DNA of 20,296 nt from Chloroflexota bacterium (GTDB lineage: Bacteria > Chloroflexota > Anaerolineae > UBA3071). The stretch is from assembly GCA_014383605.1 (NCBI GenBank), contig JACNHM010000379.1, positions 1 through 20,296 of the forward strand. Reading direction: 5' to 3'. Every line of letters starts with the position of its first letter. Within the stretch, counting starts at the first letter, position 1. Under the pieces are notes generated by a model. The model saw only the letters and a program-made list of their open reading frames with translations. It ran no database searches and had not been told where the DNA came from. Positions 14,864 to 20,296 of the stretch are shown here, one piece after another. The translations under genes and the position numbers were made by a program.

Positions 14864-15535
14864 ATGCGACGCGAAGCTCTGAAACGGGCGCAGTATGCCT
14901 CACTGATCATCGCCATCCTGGCCCTGGCGGGCAGCGGCTGGCTCATCTACCGGCGCGTGCAGGAGCAGGCGCAGGAACAGGCCGACCTTGCCGCCGGCAA
15001 GCGGGTGGGCATCGTCGCCGGCCACAGCGGCTACGACTCCGGCGCCGTCTGCCCCGACGGCCTAACGGAGGCCGAGGTCAATTTGGACATCGCCGAGCGC
15101 ACGGCGGCGCGGCTGCGCCGGGCCGGCGCCCAGGTGGATCTCCTGCAAGAGTTCGACCCGCGGCTGCAAGGCTACCGCGCCGATGCCTTCGTCTCCATCC
15201 ACGCCGACACCTGCGAAGGGGACTACAGCGGCTTCAAAGTGGCGCGGGTGGAACATAGCGCCGTGCCGGAGGCCGAAGACCGGCTGGTGGACTGTTTGTG
15301 GCAGCAGTACGAGGCAGTCACCGGCCTGGCTCAGCATCCCAACACCATCACCTTCGACATGCGCGACTACCACGCCTTCCGCGAGATTGATCCCCAGACG
15401 CCGGGGGCGATCATCGAGGTGGGATTTTTGAGCGGCGACCGCTGGCTGCTGACGAAACAGCCCGACCGGGTGGCGCAGGGCGTGGCGGACGGTATCCTCT
15501 GTTTCCTGGCGGAATCGGGGATCAGTGAGCGGTGA
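14864..15535 (+). CDS. N-acetylmuramoyl-L-alanine amidase (Amidase_3), membrane-anchored
   Basis: 223 residues from ATG 14864. One N-terminal membrane helix (about 11-30) anchors a short coiled linker (VQEQAQEQADLAAGK) and a catalytic domain starting at RVGIVAGHSG. The zinc site of the AmiC/CwlM family is complete: His54 (AGHSG), Glu69 (GLTEAEVNLDIA), His113 (SIHAD), with catalytic Glu185 (IIEVGFLSG). It cleaves the bond between N-acetylmuramic acid and the stem peptide in cell-wall turnover or division. The frame is open further upstream, but the start chosen follows the leader fold and has AGGGA about 9 nt before it. The last codons and the stop lie in a heptamer repeat. It has no sorting domain or SPOR/LysM repeats. 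Confidence 0.9.
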   Translation: MRREALKRAQYASLIIAILALAGSGWLIYRRVQEQAQEQADLAAGKRVGIVAGHSGYDSGAVCPDGLTEAEVNLDIAERTAARLRRAGAQVDLLQEFDPRLQGYRADAFVSIHADTCEGDYSGFKVARVEHSAVPEAEDRLVDCLWQQYEAVTGLAQHPNTITFDMRDYHAFREIDPQTPGAIIEVGFLSGDRWLLTKQPDRVAQGVADGILCFLAESGISER

Positions 15536-15547
15536 TCAGTGATCAGG
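15520..15547. repeat. GATCAGT heptamer array at the convergent gene ends
   Basis: Four heptamers, GATCAGT, GAGCGGT, GATCAGT and GATCAGG, with a single further unit GGTGATCAGTGG at 15619-15630. The amidase stop is inside the array, and the stop of the facing gene is inside the distant unit. Confidence 0.8.
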
Positions 15548-15560
15548 GTCTCTCTGATGG

Positions 15561-15605
15561 CGAAGGTCTCCCGACCGAGCCCCCGCCCCGGTCAGGCGAC
15601 CTTCG
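15561..15605. terminator. nested hairpin between convergent genes
   Basis: CGAAGGTC (15561-15568) pairs with GACCTTCG (15598-15605). Inside it GACCG (15573-15577) pairs with CGGTC (15589-15593). The position between two stop codons facing each other suits a bidirectional terminator, although no T-tract is present. Confidence 0.5.
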
Positions 15606-15623
15606 GCGAACGACGTCGGGTGA

Positions 15624-17186
15624 TCAGTGGTCCGAGCCGAGGAGGTGGCGCAGCACGATGCTGTGCACCACCTGCTCCACCGGCGCGCGGTCGTCGGTGA
15701 ACACGATGCCGGCCGCGTCCGGCGGCTGCTGCCGCACGTGTGGTGCGGAGCGGCGGGCCATCTCCACCAGCAGCGGCTGACGCAGCCCAGCAGTGTTCGT
15801 CTGCCAGTCGGCCAGCGTGCTGGGCTGCACCGTGCCCACCACCAGGCTGTTGCCCGTGGGGAACCCCTCGTCCGGCTCCTCGACGATGAAGACGCTGGGG
15901 AAGACCGCCTGCATCGTCGTCGCCAGGGCATCCACCAACCGCTCGTCACCCTGAACGCGGGCAGCGTTGATGGCCACCACCCCCTGTTCGCTCAGATGGG
16001 CCCGGCACAGCTCGAAGAACTCCCGCGTGGCCAGGTGGAAGGGCACGTAAGGCGGGCGATAGGCATCCACGGCGATGACGTCGTAGCGCTGCCCGGCGGG
16101 CAGACGGGCGAGGTAGGCACGGCCATCCTGAGCCACAGTGTTGAGGTTGGGCTCGTTCATGGCGAAGTAGCGCTGGCCGACGGCGATGATGGCCGGATCC
16201 AGCTCCACGCCGTCCATGGGGATGGGGCCGTAGGCGCGGCTGTAGAGCTTGGACACCGTGCCCCCGGCCAGCCCGACGAGGCAGAGGCTGCGCACCTGGC
16301 TCTCGTCGAAAGGCGCAGGGCTGAAGAAGGGGGCGATCAGGAAGTAATCCCAGATGCCGTCGCTCAGTTCCCCCTCCGGATTGTAGACCGACTGCACGCC
16401 ATACCCCTCGTTGAGCTTGAGCCGCACGCCCGGCCCCCAGCGCAGCACCTGGATGTAATTGTAAGCCGATTCGGTCTCGTAGACCAACTCCTCGTCGGCT
16501 TTGATCACCCCGCCCCCCGTGGCCCAGGCCAGCAGCAGGATGACCAGCAACAGCAGCAGGTAGAGCAGCGCCCGTCGCCCGCTGGTCAACAGCAACCCCG
16601 CCCAGGCCGTGAGCAGCAGCAGCACGGCGAAGAGATAGAAGGTGTTACGTGTGCCCAGGTTGGGGATGGTGACCAGCACGGGCAGGAAGGTGCCCAGCAG
16701 GCTGCCCAGTGTGGAGAGAGCGTAGATGCGGCCGGACGTGGCGCCGCTGCGCCGCGGGTCGTGCAACAGTAGCCGGATGGCGAAAGGGCTCACGCAACCC
16801 AGCAGCGTGACGGGGGCGGCCAGCAGGAGCAGCACGGCGATCAGGGGGCCGGCCAGCAGCCCCGGATCGAGCCGGGCGAAGCCGAGGGCGGCCAGCCGCA
16901 GCACGGGGCGGGAGATCACAGGGATCAAACCGATGAGGAAGCCGGCCCAAACGCAGAGACGGTAGAGGGTGGCGGGACGAGGAGAGCGGTCGGCCAGGCG
17001 GCCGCCCAGCCAGTAGCCGAGGGAGAGGTAGACCAGGATCAGGCCGATGAGGCTGGCCCAGATGAGCAGCGAATCGCCGAACCAGGGGGCCAGCAGCCGC
17101 GCCGCGGCCATCTCCACCGCCATCGTGGTCATGCCGGCGACGAAGACCAGCGCGTGCAGCGTGTGCTTTTGGCTTCGCATGTGCAT
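15624..17186 (-). CDS. membrane-embedded spermidine-synthase-like protein (fused transporter/methyltransferase-like)
   Basis: 520 residues in two halves. Residues 8-225 contain about seven membrane helices (LVFVAGMTTMAVEMAAARLLAP, then LIGLILVYLSLGYWLGGRLAD), as in the membrane-bound SpeE-like family. Residues 230-515 form a Rossmann-type polyamine-synthase-like domain: YETESAYNYIQV (236-247), GVQSVYNP, nucleotide-binding loop VGLAGGTVSK (304-313), acidic VELDP (327-331), QDGRAYL (353-359) and VDAYRPPYVP (373-382) at the position of the catalytic Asp loop. Standalone spermidine synthases use DxxxP-type loops; here DAYRPP differs, so transfer of an aminopropyl group is not assured. ATG 17180 is an alternative start with AGGT spaced better. 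The first 107 codons are duplicated at 18260-18580. The stop codon lies in a GTGATCAGTG heptamer unit. Confidence 0.85.
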   Translation of the reverse strand: MHMRSQKHTLHALVFVAGMTTMAVEMAAARLLAPWFGDSLLIWASLIGLILVYLSLGYWLGGRLADRSPRPATLYRLCVWAGFLIGLIPVISRPVLRLAALGFARLDPGLLAGPLIAVLLLLAAPVTLLGCVSPFAIRLLLHDPRRSGATSGRIYALSTLGSLLGTFLPVLVTIPNLGTRNTFYLFAVLLLLTAWAGLLLTSGRRALLYLLLLLVILLLAWATGGGVIKADEELVYETESAYNYIQVLRWGPGVRLKLNEGYGVQSVYNPEGELSDGIWDYFLIAPFFSPAPFDESQVRSLCLVGLAGGTVSKLYSRAYGPIPMDGVELDPAIIAVGQRYFAMNEPNLNTVAQDGRAYLARLPAGQRYDVIAVDAYRPPYVPFHLATREFFELCRAHLSEQGVVAINAARVQGDERLVDALATTMQAVFPSVFIVEEPDEGFPTGNSLVVGTVQPSTLADWQTNTAGLRQPLLVEMARRSAPHVRQQPPDAAGIVFTDDRAPVEQVVHSIVLRHLLGSDH

Positions 17187-17218
17187 ACCTGTGGGGCGAG
17201 CAAACAGAGAGCAGAACT

Positions 17219-17291
17219 ACGTAAAACGTGAAACGTGATGCGTGAATGATCGACGTGACGGGATCACGCTTTACGCATTACGTTTCACGAT
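17219..17291. repeat. inverted heptanucleotide arrays upstream of the spermidine-synthase-like gene
   Basis: Left arm ACGTAAA, ACGTGAA, ACGTGAT, GCGTGAA (17219-17246); right arm TCACGCT, TTACGCA, TTACGTT, TCACGAT (17264-17291), the inverse of the same RCGTRAA family. A 17-nt core lies between them. The array sits between vapC and the following gene and could form a long imperfect hairpin. Confidence 0.85.
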
Positions 17292-17340
17292 CGGGAAAGC
17301 ACTTTCGCTGGCCAACCAACTACAAAGCAAGTTGTCTGCG

Positions 17341-17751
17341 TTAAGGCAAAATGTCAAAGTAATCGCAATGCTTGGGGCGAACTATACGGAAGTCTCTGTC
17401 TACAGTCAGAATACGTCGGATGTTTAACCGTTCTGCCAGGGTGACAATAGCAGCATCTACAAAATCAAGATGCATATCTGCATACATGTCGAGAAGCTCA
17501 TAGATACGTGGCACATCAGCTTTTGTCACAACCTCAAACTGAAGAGGGCTATGTTCTAGTCGCCGAACAAAGAGCCGCATAGCTGTGTGTCCCAACCGCG
17601 CTTGTAACAAGTATGTGAGTTCGACTAACACGATAGTTGGTAATAACAGATCGTCGGTCAAGTTAGCCAGAGCATTTGTCACCCGCCGGTGATTCTGATC
17701 ACCCTCGTCGAGCGTGGCGTACAGGAAGCCTGTATCAATTAGCGCAGTCAC
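17341..17751 (-). CDS. vapC: VapC family PIN-domain toxin
   Basis: 136 residues starting at GTG 17751, which overlaps the antitoxin stop by 4 bp (GTGA). PIN acidic residues are in place: Asp6 (LIDTGFLYA), Glu44 (IVLVELTYLL), Asp96/Asp99 (HLDFVDAAI) and Asp118/Asp120 (TVDRDF). They bind a divalent metal and cleave RNA, commonly tRNA or rRNA in this family. Base composition is clearly more AT-rich than the genes to the left, suggesting recent gain. Together with the upstream gene it forms a standard type II operon with its own promoter at 18192-18220. The module lies between two copies of the 5' end of the spermidine-synthase-like gene. Confidence 0.92.
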   Translation of the reverse strand: MTALIDTGFLYATLDEGDQNHRRVTNALANLTDDLLLPTIVLVELTYLLQARLGHTAMRLFVRRLEHSPLQFEVVTKADVPRIYELLDMYADMHLDFVDAAIVTLAERLNIRRILTVDRDFRIVRPKHCDYFDILP

Positions 17752-18059
17752 AAAGGCTTTTCCCCTTGCTTTTTCAAAACGAAATCAGTCACAATGGCAT
17801 GTACGTTTTCAGACGTGTTGCTTGTCCCAGAATTGAACATTCCGGCAAGAGATAACAAGAAGGCTGCTCCACTTTGCTTTTTGGCAAAGGACTGCCTGGC
17901 GATGTATTGTGCGAGGATTTCATTGATGAGGCTTTCCACCTTTACCTGTCGTTTCGTGGCAATGGAGTCAATACTCTGGGCAACGTCCTGACTGATTCTG
18001 ACAGGGAAAGGATCCTCTGTTTGTCCGAGACTTCTTTTCACAACGAGCGATTTTGACAT
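17748..18059 (-). CDS. vapB: VapB-like ribbon-helix-helix antitoxin
   Basis: 103 residues from ATG 18059, with GGAG 9 nt upstream; longer starts in the frame lack support. Residues about 17-52 (FPVRISQDVAQSIDSIATKRQVKVESLINEI type) fit a ribbon-helix-helix DNA-binding fold: a short strand, then two helices. The C-terminal half (SFAKKQSGAAFLLSLAG and IVTDFVLKK) would wrap the toxin. It is expected to repress its own promoter and to neutralise VapC until degraded. The exact antitoxin family cannot be named from sequence alone. A chimeric upstream reading frame ends 2 nt before this ATG (TAAGCATG). Confidence 0.8.
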   Translation of the reverse strand: MSKSLVVKRSLGQTEDPFPVRISQDVAQSIDSIATKRQVKVESLINEILAQYIARQSFAKKQSGAAFLLSLAGMFNSGTSNTSENVHAIVTDFVLKKQGEKPL

Positions 18060-18191
18060 GCTTACACTCCGTTCAAGAATGAAAACTGTACTTTGGTATC
18101 CCACATAGTAGCAAATACTTGCTGGAATGCCAAATCAAACGAATGTAGGAGATGTACCTGCTGGCACAACCCAGAAACCTTTCCTGCACTC

Positions 18192-18220
18192 ATTATACTC
18201 ATATCAGAGTTGATGCGCAA
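18192..18220 (-). promoter_or_regulatory. promoter for vapBC
   Basis: TTGCGC (18215-18220), a 17-bp spacer and perfect TATAAT (18192-18197) on the minus strand, in AT-rich sequence. Transcription should start near 18185, giving a leader of about 125 nt before vapB. The promoter lies inside the read-through part of the truncated gene copy. Confidence 0.6.
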
Positions 18221-18259
18221 GATAGCAGTTCCGGCTAACCCGTTGCCGCCGCGCCGCAG

Positions 18260-18580
18260 GTCGAGTCTGGTGAAGCCAACGCTGGCCAGCCGCAGCACAG
18301 GCCGAGAGGCCACGGGGATCAAACCGATGAGGAAGCCGGCCCAAACGCAGATCCGATAGAGGGTGGCGGGACGGGGGGAGTGGTCGGCCAGGCGGCCGCC
18401 CAGCCAGTAGCCGAGGGAGAGGTAGACCAGGATCAGGCCGATGAGGCTGGCCCAGATGAGCAGCGAATCGCCGAACCAGGGGGCCAGCAGCCGCGCCGCG
18501 GCCATCTCCACCGCCATCGTGCTCATGCCGGCGACGAAGACCAGCGCGTTCAGCACGTGCTTTTGGCTTCGCATGCGCAT
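18260..18580 (-). pseudogene. truncated duplicate of the 5' end of the spermidine-synthase-like gene
   Basis: Codons 1-107 match the start of the gene at 15624-17186: 97 of 107 residues agree, from MRMRSQKH to GFTRLD. Beyond this the frame runs without stop through unrelated, AT-rich sequence to 18062, giving a possible 172-residue chimeric product. It keeps only the first three or so membrane helices and lacks the catalytic half, so the original function is lost. Nucleotide match is about 96% over the first 270 bp but clearly lower in the last 60 bp. That fits partial gene conversion or an older paralogue broken by vapBC insertion. An ATG at 18574 with GGAG spacing is an alternative start. 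Confidence 0.85.
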
Positions 18581-18617
18581 CTCCAAGTCGCAGGGTGTGT
18601 TGGGCCTCTGGGGTAGC

Positions 18618-19040
18618 TCAGCCCTTGAGCATTTCCTCAATCTCTCGGATGAGGGCCGGCAGATTGGGTCGCTGGAAACTCATATCCGGGGTAGGGACAC
18701 GGTGGTGCTTGATGTCAGGGGGAATGTGCTTGTGGTGAGGATAGGTGCTGCCAAGACTTGGGTCATCGGGATGTGGTTGGCTATCATACCAGGCTATCCT
18801 ATCGGCATGGCGCCACAATTCGTAGCCGTAGTCTTCGATGACAACCGGCCCCTCGTCAAATGAGAGACGCTCTTTGAGTGTGACGCGGTATCCCTGAGCA
18901 AAGGTGATCTCTCCCTGAACAACAGCAGTCCGTTTACCTCGTTTCACGACGATCAAGGTTGATCTTTGGACAGAGGTGAATCGTTGCTTGAGAGTATACA
19001 CGAACTCTTCGTAGTTACGAAGCGACTGGAACGGGTTCAT
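18618..19040 (-). CDS. tumE: TumE-like toxin of a type II toxin-antitoxin pair (DUF6516)
   Basis: 140 residues. It reads as a small mixed alpha/beta protein: LIVVKRGKRTAVVQGEITFAQGYRV, then LSFDEGPVVIEDYGYELW, a WYDSQPHPDD segment, and the HHKHIPPDIKHHRVP His-rich motif near residues 101-115, which is diagnostic of the DUF6516/TumE group. The group is linked to toxin-antitoxin loci; its molecular target is not something I can derive from the sequence. It overlaps the preceding gene by 26 bp and is the second gene of that pair, the common order for this system. A helix (LPALIREIEEMLKG) closes the protein. Confidence 0.75.
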   Translation of the reverse strand: MNPFQSLRNYEEFVYTLKQRFTSVQRSTLIVVKRGKRTAVVQGEITFAQGYRVTLKERLSFDEGPVVIEDYGYELWRHADRIAWYDSQPHPDDPSLGSTYPHHKHIPPDIKHHRVPTPDMSFQRPNLPALIREIEEMLKG

Positions 19041-19311
19041 GGCGAGCCGTTCTTTCTATGACGCTGACCAAGGTTTGCGTTTGTTCCAGCAAGGCCTGAA
19101 TGGCGCGACGGTACTGTTCCTGGCGACGAAGCAGGATTCTGTACGCCCCGGCCCAATCAGCCCAGTCCAACACCCAAGCGTCCTCCTCAGGCTCTTCACC
19201 GCTCGTGTACGCTTCGTAGAACGTCTCTGAAAGCACACCATACTTTCGTTCATAGGCTTCCAAGTCGTCACCAAGCGCGTGGATGTCAGCCAAAATCTCT
19301 TGTAAGGTCAT
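19015..19311 (-). CDS. tumA: TumA-like antitoxin candidate partner of TumE
   Basis: 98 residues from ATG 19311 (AGGAGG at 19320-19325, spacing 8); a GTG at 19320 and an ATG at 19317 are closer to the site than is usual. Sequence is helical and acidic (ILADIHALGDDLEAYERKYG, then EEPEEDAWVLDWADWAGAYR) with a long C-terminal helix (QEQYRRAIQALLEQTQ). No DNA-binding motif is obvious. The name is given by position upstream of the TumE-like gene and by length; the family link is inference. Overlap of 26 bp shows co-translation. Confidence 0.6.
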   Translation of the reverse strand: MTLQEILADIHALGDDLEAYERKYGVLSETFYEAYTSGEEPEEDAWVLDWADWAGAYRILLRRQEQYRRAIQALLEQTQTLVSVIERTARHEPVPVAS

Positions 19312-19333
19312 CGCCATCACCTCCTGCCCCCAG

Positions 19334-19365
19334 CATATTCATAGGTTTTTCTTGTTCGTCAACTG
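19334..19365 (-). promoter_or_regulatory. possible promoter for the tumA-tumE pair
   Basis: TTGACG lies within the hicA stop region on the minus strand, followed after about 19 bp by TATGCT, in the 47-bp gap before the tumA start. The spacing is long and the -10 is imperfect, so read-through from hicBA is an alternative. Confidence 0.3.
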
Positions 19366-19604
19366 GTATAGAAATGCGGTCTCAGTTCTTCTTCCGGGGC
19401 GTAGCGGCTTGCCTGCCGGAGAATGGCCTGTAGAGTACCAGTATCAAGCTCTCGATGACGCGGGATGGTGAGTGTTTGCTTCTCGCCCCCAGGGCCAATG
19501 CGCCGCAACTTCACGTGGCTCCCCCGTTGGGTATGAACTGCGAAACCGAAATCCTCCAGGATACGGATCACCTCAGGTCCCGAGAGGCGGCGCAGTTTAG
19601 GCAT
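19359..19604 (-). CDS. hicA: HicA family mRNA interferase toxin
   Basis: 81 residues from ATG 19604; the frame is open upstream but family alignment begins at MPKLRRLSGPEVIRILEDFGF. The double-stranded-RNA-binding-like HicA fold is shown by GFAVHTQRGSHVKLRR with catalytic His30, and TIPRHRELDTGTLQAILRQA at the end. It cleaves mRNA when free of HicB. It overlaps hicB by 8 bp and follows it, the reverse of the Escherichia coli order. The last codons (PHFYTS) are repeated at the end of the gene at 20013. Confidence 0.93.
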   Translation of the reverse strand: MPKLRRLSGPEVIRILEDFGFAVHTQRGSHVKLRRIGPGGEKQTLTIPRHRELDTGTLQAILRQASRYAPEEELRPHFYTS

Positions 19605-19827
19605 AGATGGGCTCCATCTCCATGGTGACCAGCACAGGGGGATTGAGGGCCAGCCCCATCTCCGCCAGATCCTCCCCCTCCAGATGAAGCGATATGGCCT
19701 CTCGCAGGTTCTGTACCGTCTCATCCAGTGTTCTTCCCTGAGTGACCACAGCCAGGTTCAGACACTCACCTACGTATCCTCCCTCATCGCCTGGGTATAT
19801 CATGGCCTGAATGGTATAGCGTCGCAT
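19597..19827 (-). CDS. hicB: HicB family antitoxin (short form)
   Basis: 76 residues from ATG 19827, chosen because AGGAGG (19836-19841) is 8 nt upstream; a GTG 9 nt earlier would overlap that site. The partial RNase-H-like HicB fold is clear: RRYTIQAMIYPGDEGGYVGEC, then VVTQGRTLDETVQNLREAISLHLEG. The protein ends soon after (VTMEMEPIYA) and has no C-terminal DNA-binding domain, so it probably neutralises HicA without acting as a strong repressor. First gene of hicBA with its own promoter. Confidence 0.93.
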   Translation of the reverse strand: MRRYTIQAMIYPGDEGGYVGECLNLAVVTQGRTLDETVQNLREAISLHLEGEDLAEMGLALNPPVLVTMEMEPIYA

Positions 19828-19847
19828 GATCTTCACCTCCTGCCCAC

Positions 19848-19876
19848 ATTATACTTCAACTTGGCCTCAACTCCAA
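19848..19876 (-). promoter_or_regulatory. promoter for hicBA
   Basis: TTGGAG (19871-19876), a 17-bp spacer and perfect TATAAT (19848-19853). Transcription should begin near 19841, only a few bases before the hicB ribosome-binding site. Confidence 0.6.
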
Positions 19877-20012
19877 GAGAACCAGCAAGATGCATCTCAT
19901 CTGTTCTGGGGGCCTGCCCTACCCGATCCGCTCCACCCGCACGGCGCAGACCTTGACGAGGAAGCTTTGATATTCCGCAACTGTTGTCTCCCTCAGCAAC
20001 CTTTCTGGTCTG

Positions 20013-20058
20013 TCAACTGGTGCAGAAATGGGGATTGAGTGCCAGTTCCATCTCCGCT
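20013..20058 (-). pseudogene. fused remnant of a second hicB-hicA copy
   Basis: About 20030-20057 matches 19637-19664 (hicB, near AEMGLALNP) in 25 of 28 bases. 20012-20032 matches the 3' end of hicA near 19358-19378 with three mismatches. The two parts abut directly, as after deletion of the roughly 200-250 bp that separate them in the intact locus. Confidence 0.65.
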
Positions 20059-20296
20059 ATGCCACCCGCCTGTGTTTTGTGCTCCACTGGTTCCTCTCGT
20101 ATAGCGTAGGCCCGCTCGTGCGGACCGACAGTGAGGAAGACCACAGCCTTGTCCAGCAATCCTTCGCAGAAGCAGAAGCGACACTCAGGTACCCGGCGGC
20201 ACTCTTCGCAGACGACGAAAATGATGCGAAAGTTGCGGGTGACGGATATGCTGCGACAGCCGCGTAAGTCCTTCCCGCCAGGCATCCGCCCCAATC
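20013..20296 (-). CDS. RelE/ParE-like toxin (partial, N-terminus outside window), with a hicBA-derived tail
   Basis: About 94 codons are open to the right edge. GGKDLRGCRSISVTRNFRIIF followed later by VVFLTVGPHERAY is the strand-and-loop pattern of RelE/ParE-fold toxins, which cut mRNA at the ribosome or poison gyrase. A Cys-rich insert lies between them (CEEC...CRFCFC, residues about 29-44), probably metal-binding. The last 15 or so residues (AEMELALNP then HFCTS) match the C-terminal part of HicB followed by the end of HicA, so the 3' end of the gene has been replaced by a recombination scar. No antitoxin partner is visible inside the window; it may lie beyond the right edge. Confidence 0.6.
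   Translation of the reverse strand, partial: LGRMPGGKDLRGCRSISVTRNFRIIFVVCEECRRVPECRFCFCEGLLDKAVVFLTVGPHERAYAIREEPVEHKTQAGGIAEMELALNPHFCTS

Noticed and set aside
17219..17291. CRISPR array
   Set aside because: Units are only 7 bp, vary in sequence and have no spacers; no cas genes are present.
19919..19980. Minus-strand FLVKVCAVRVERIG followed by a stop, reminiscent of the C-terminus of formate dehydrogenase alpha subunits
   Set aside because: Only about 18 codons, no start or further homology; could be a gene scrap in the recombined region or chance.

Overview
This is a GC-rich (roughly 60-65% by eye) bacterial window. Long Thr-Pro-rich linkers behind membrane anchors, a large secreted BNR-repeat protein, a membrane-bound spermidine-synthase-like protein and many small toxin-antitoxin pairs suggest a filamentous Chloroflexota lineage (Anaerolineae/Caldilineae-like). 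That assignment is inferred from gene style; no database search was possible. Nearly every gene is on the minus strand. The one clear plus-strand gene is the amidase at 14864-15535.

Layout, left to right. 1-294: start of a Thr/Pro-rich membrane-anchored or lipoprotein gene that runs off the left edge. 407-1026: a DUF433/DUF5615 toxin-antitoxin-like pair with a consensus promoter. 1114-7683: an apparent minus-strand operon read xer recombinase -> purine nucleoside phosphorylase -> membrane protein with a Thr/Pro stalk -> about 1350-residue secreted BNR-repeat protein, with an extended -10 promoter upstream of xer. 7899-9074: alanine racemase. 9184-14113: a complete branched-chain amino-acid-type ABC importer, livJ-livH-livM-livG-livF. 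Its strong promoter lies about 520 nt upstream of livJ, and an intrinsic terminator sits inside that leader. 14864-15535: N-acetylmuramoyl-L-alanine amidase with its own promoter and a folded 5' leader. 15624-17186: membrane-embedded spermidine-synthase-like protein, convergent with the amidase.

17341-20296 is an accessory stretch of toxin-antitoxin genes: vapBC, tumA/tumE, hicBA and the end of a RelE/ParE-like toxin gene. Mixed into it are a truncated second copy of the 5' end of the spermidine-synthase-like gene (18260-18580) and a fused scrap of a second hicBA copy (about 20013-20058). vapBC is visibly more AT-rich than its surroundings, which suggests acquisition by transfer.

The most unusual signal is a set of heptanucleotide tandem repeats at gene borders (5071-5153, 7869-7896, 9099-9178, 15520-15547, 17219-17291). 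Each site has its own 7-mer, and several are arranged as inverted arrays around a core. They encode most of one protein's signal peptide and carry the stop codons of two convergent genes. Other points worth checking are the livJ leader, the cloverleaf-like amidase leader, and the recombination scars around the toxin-antitoxin modules.
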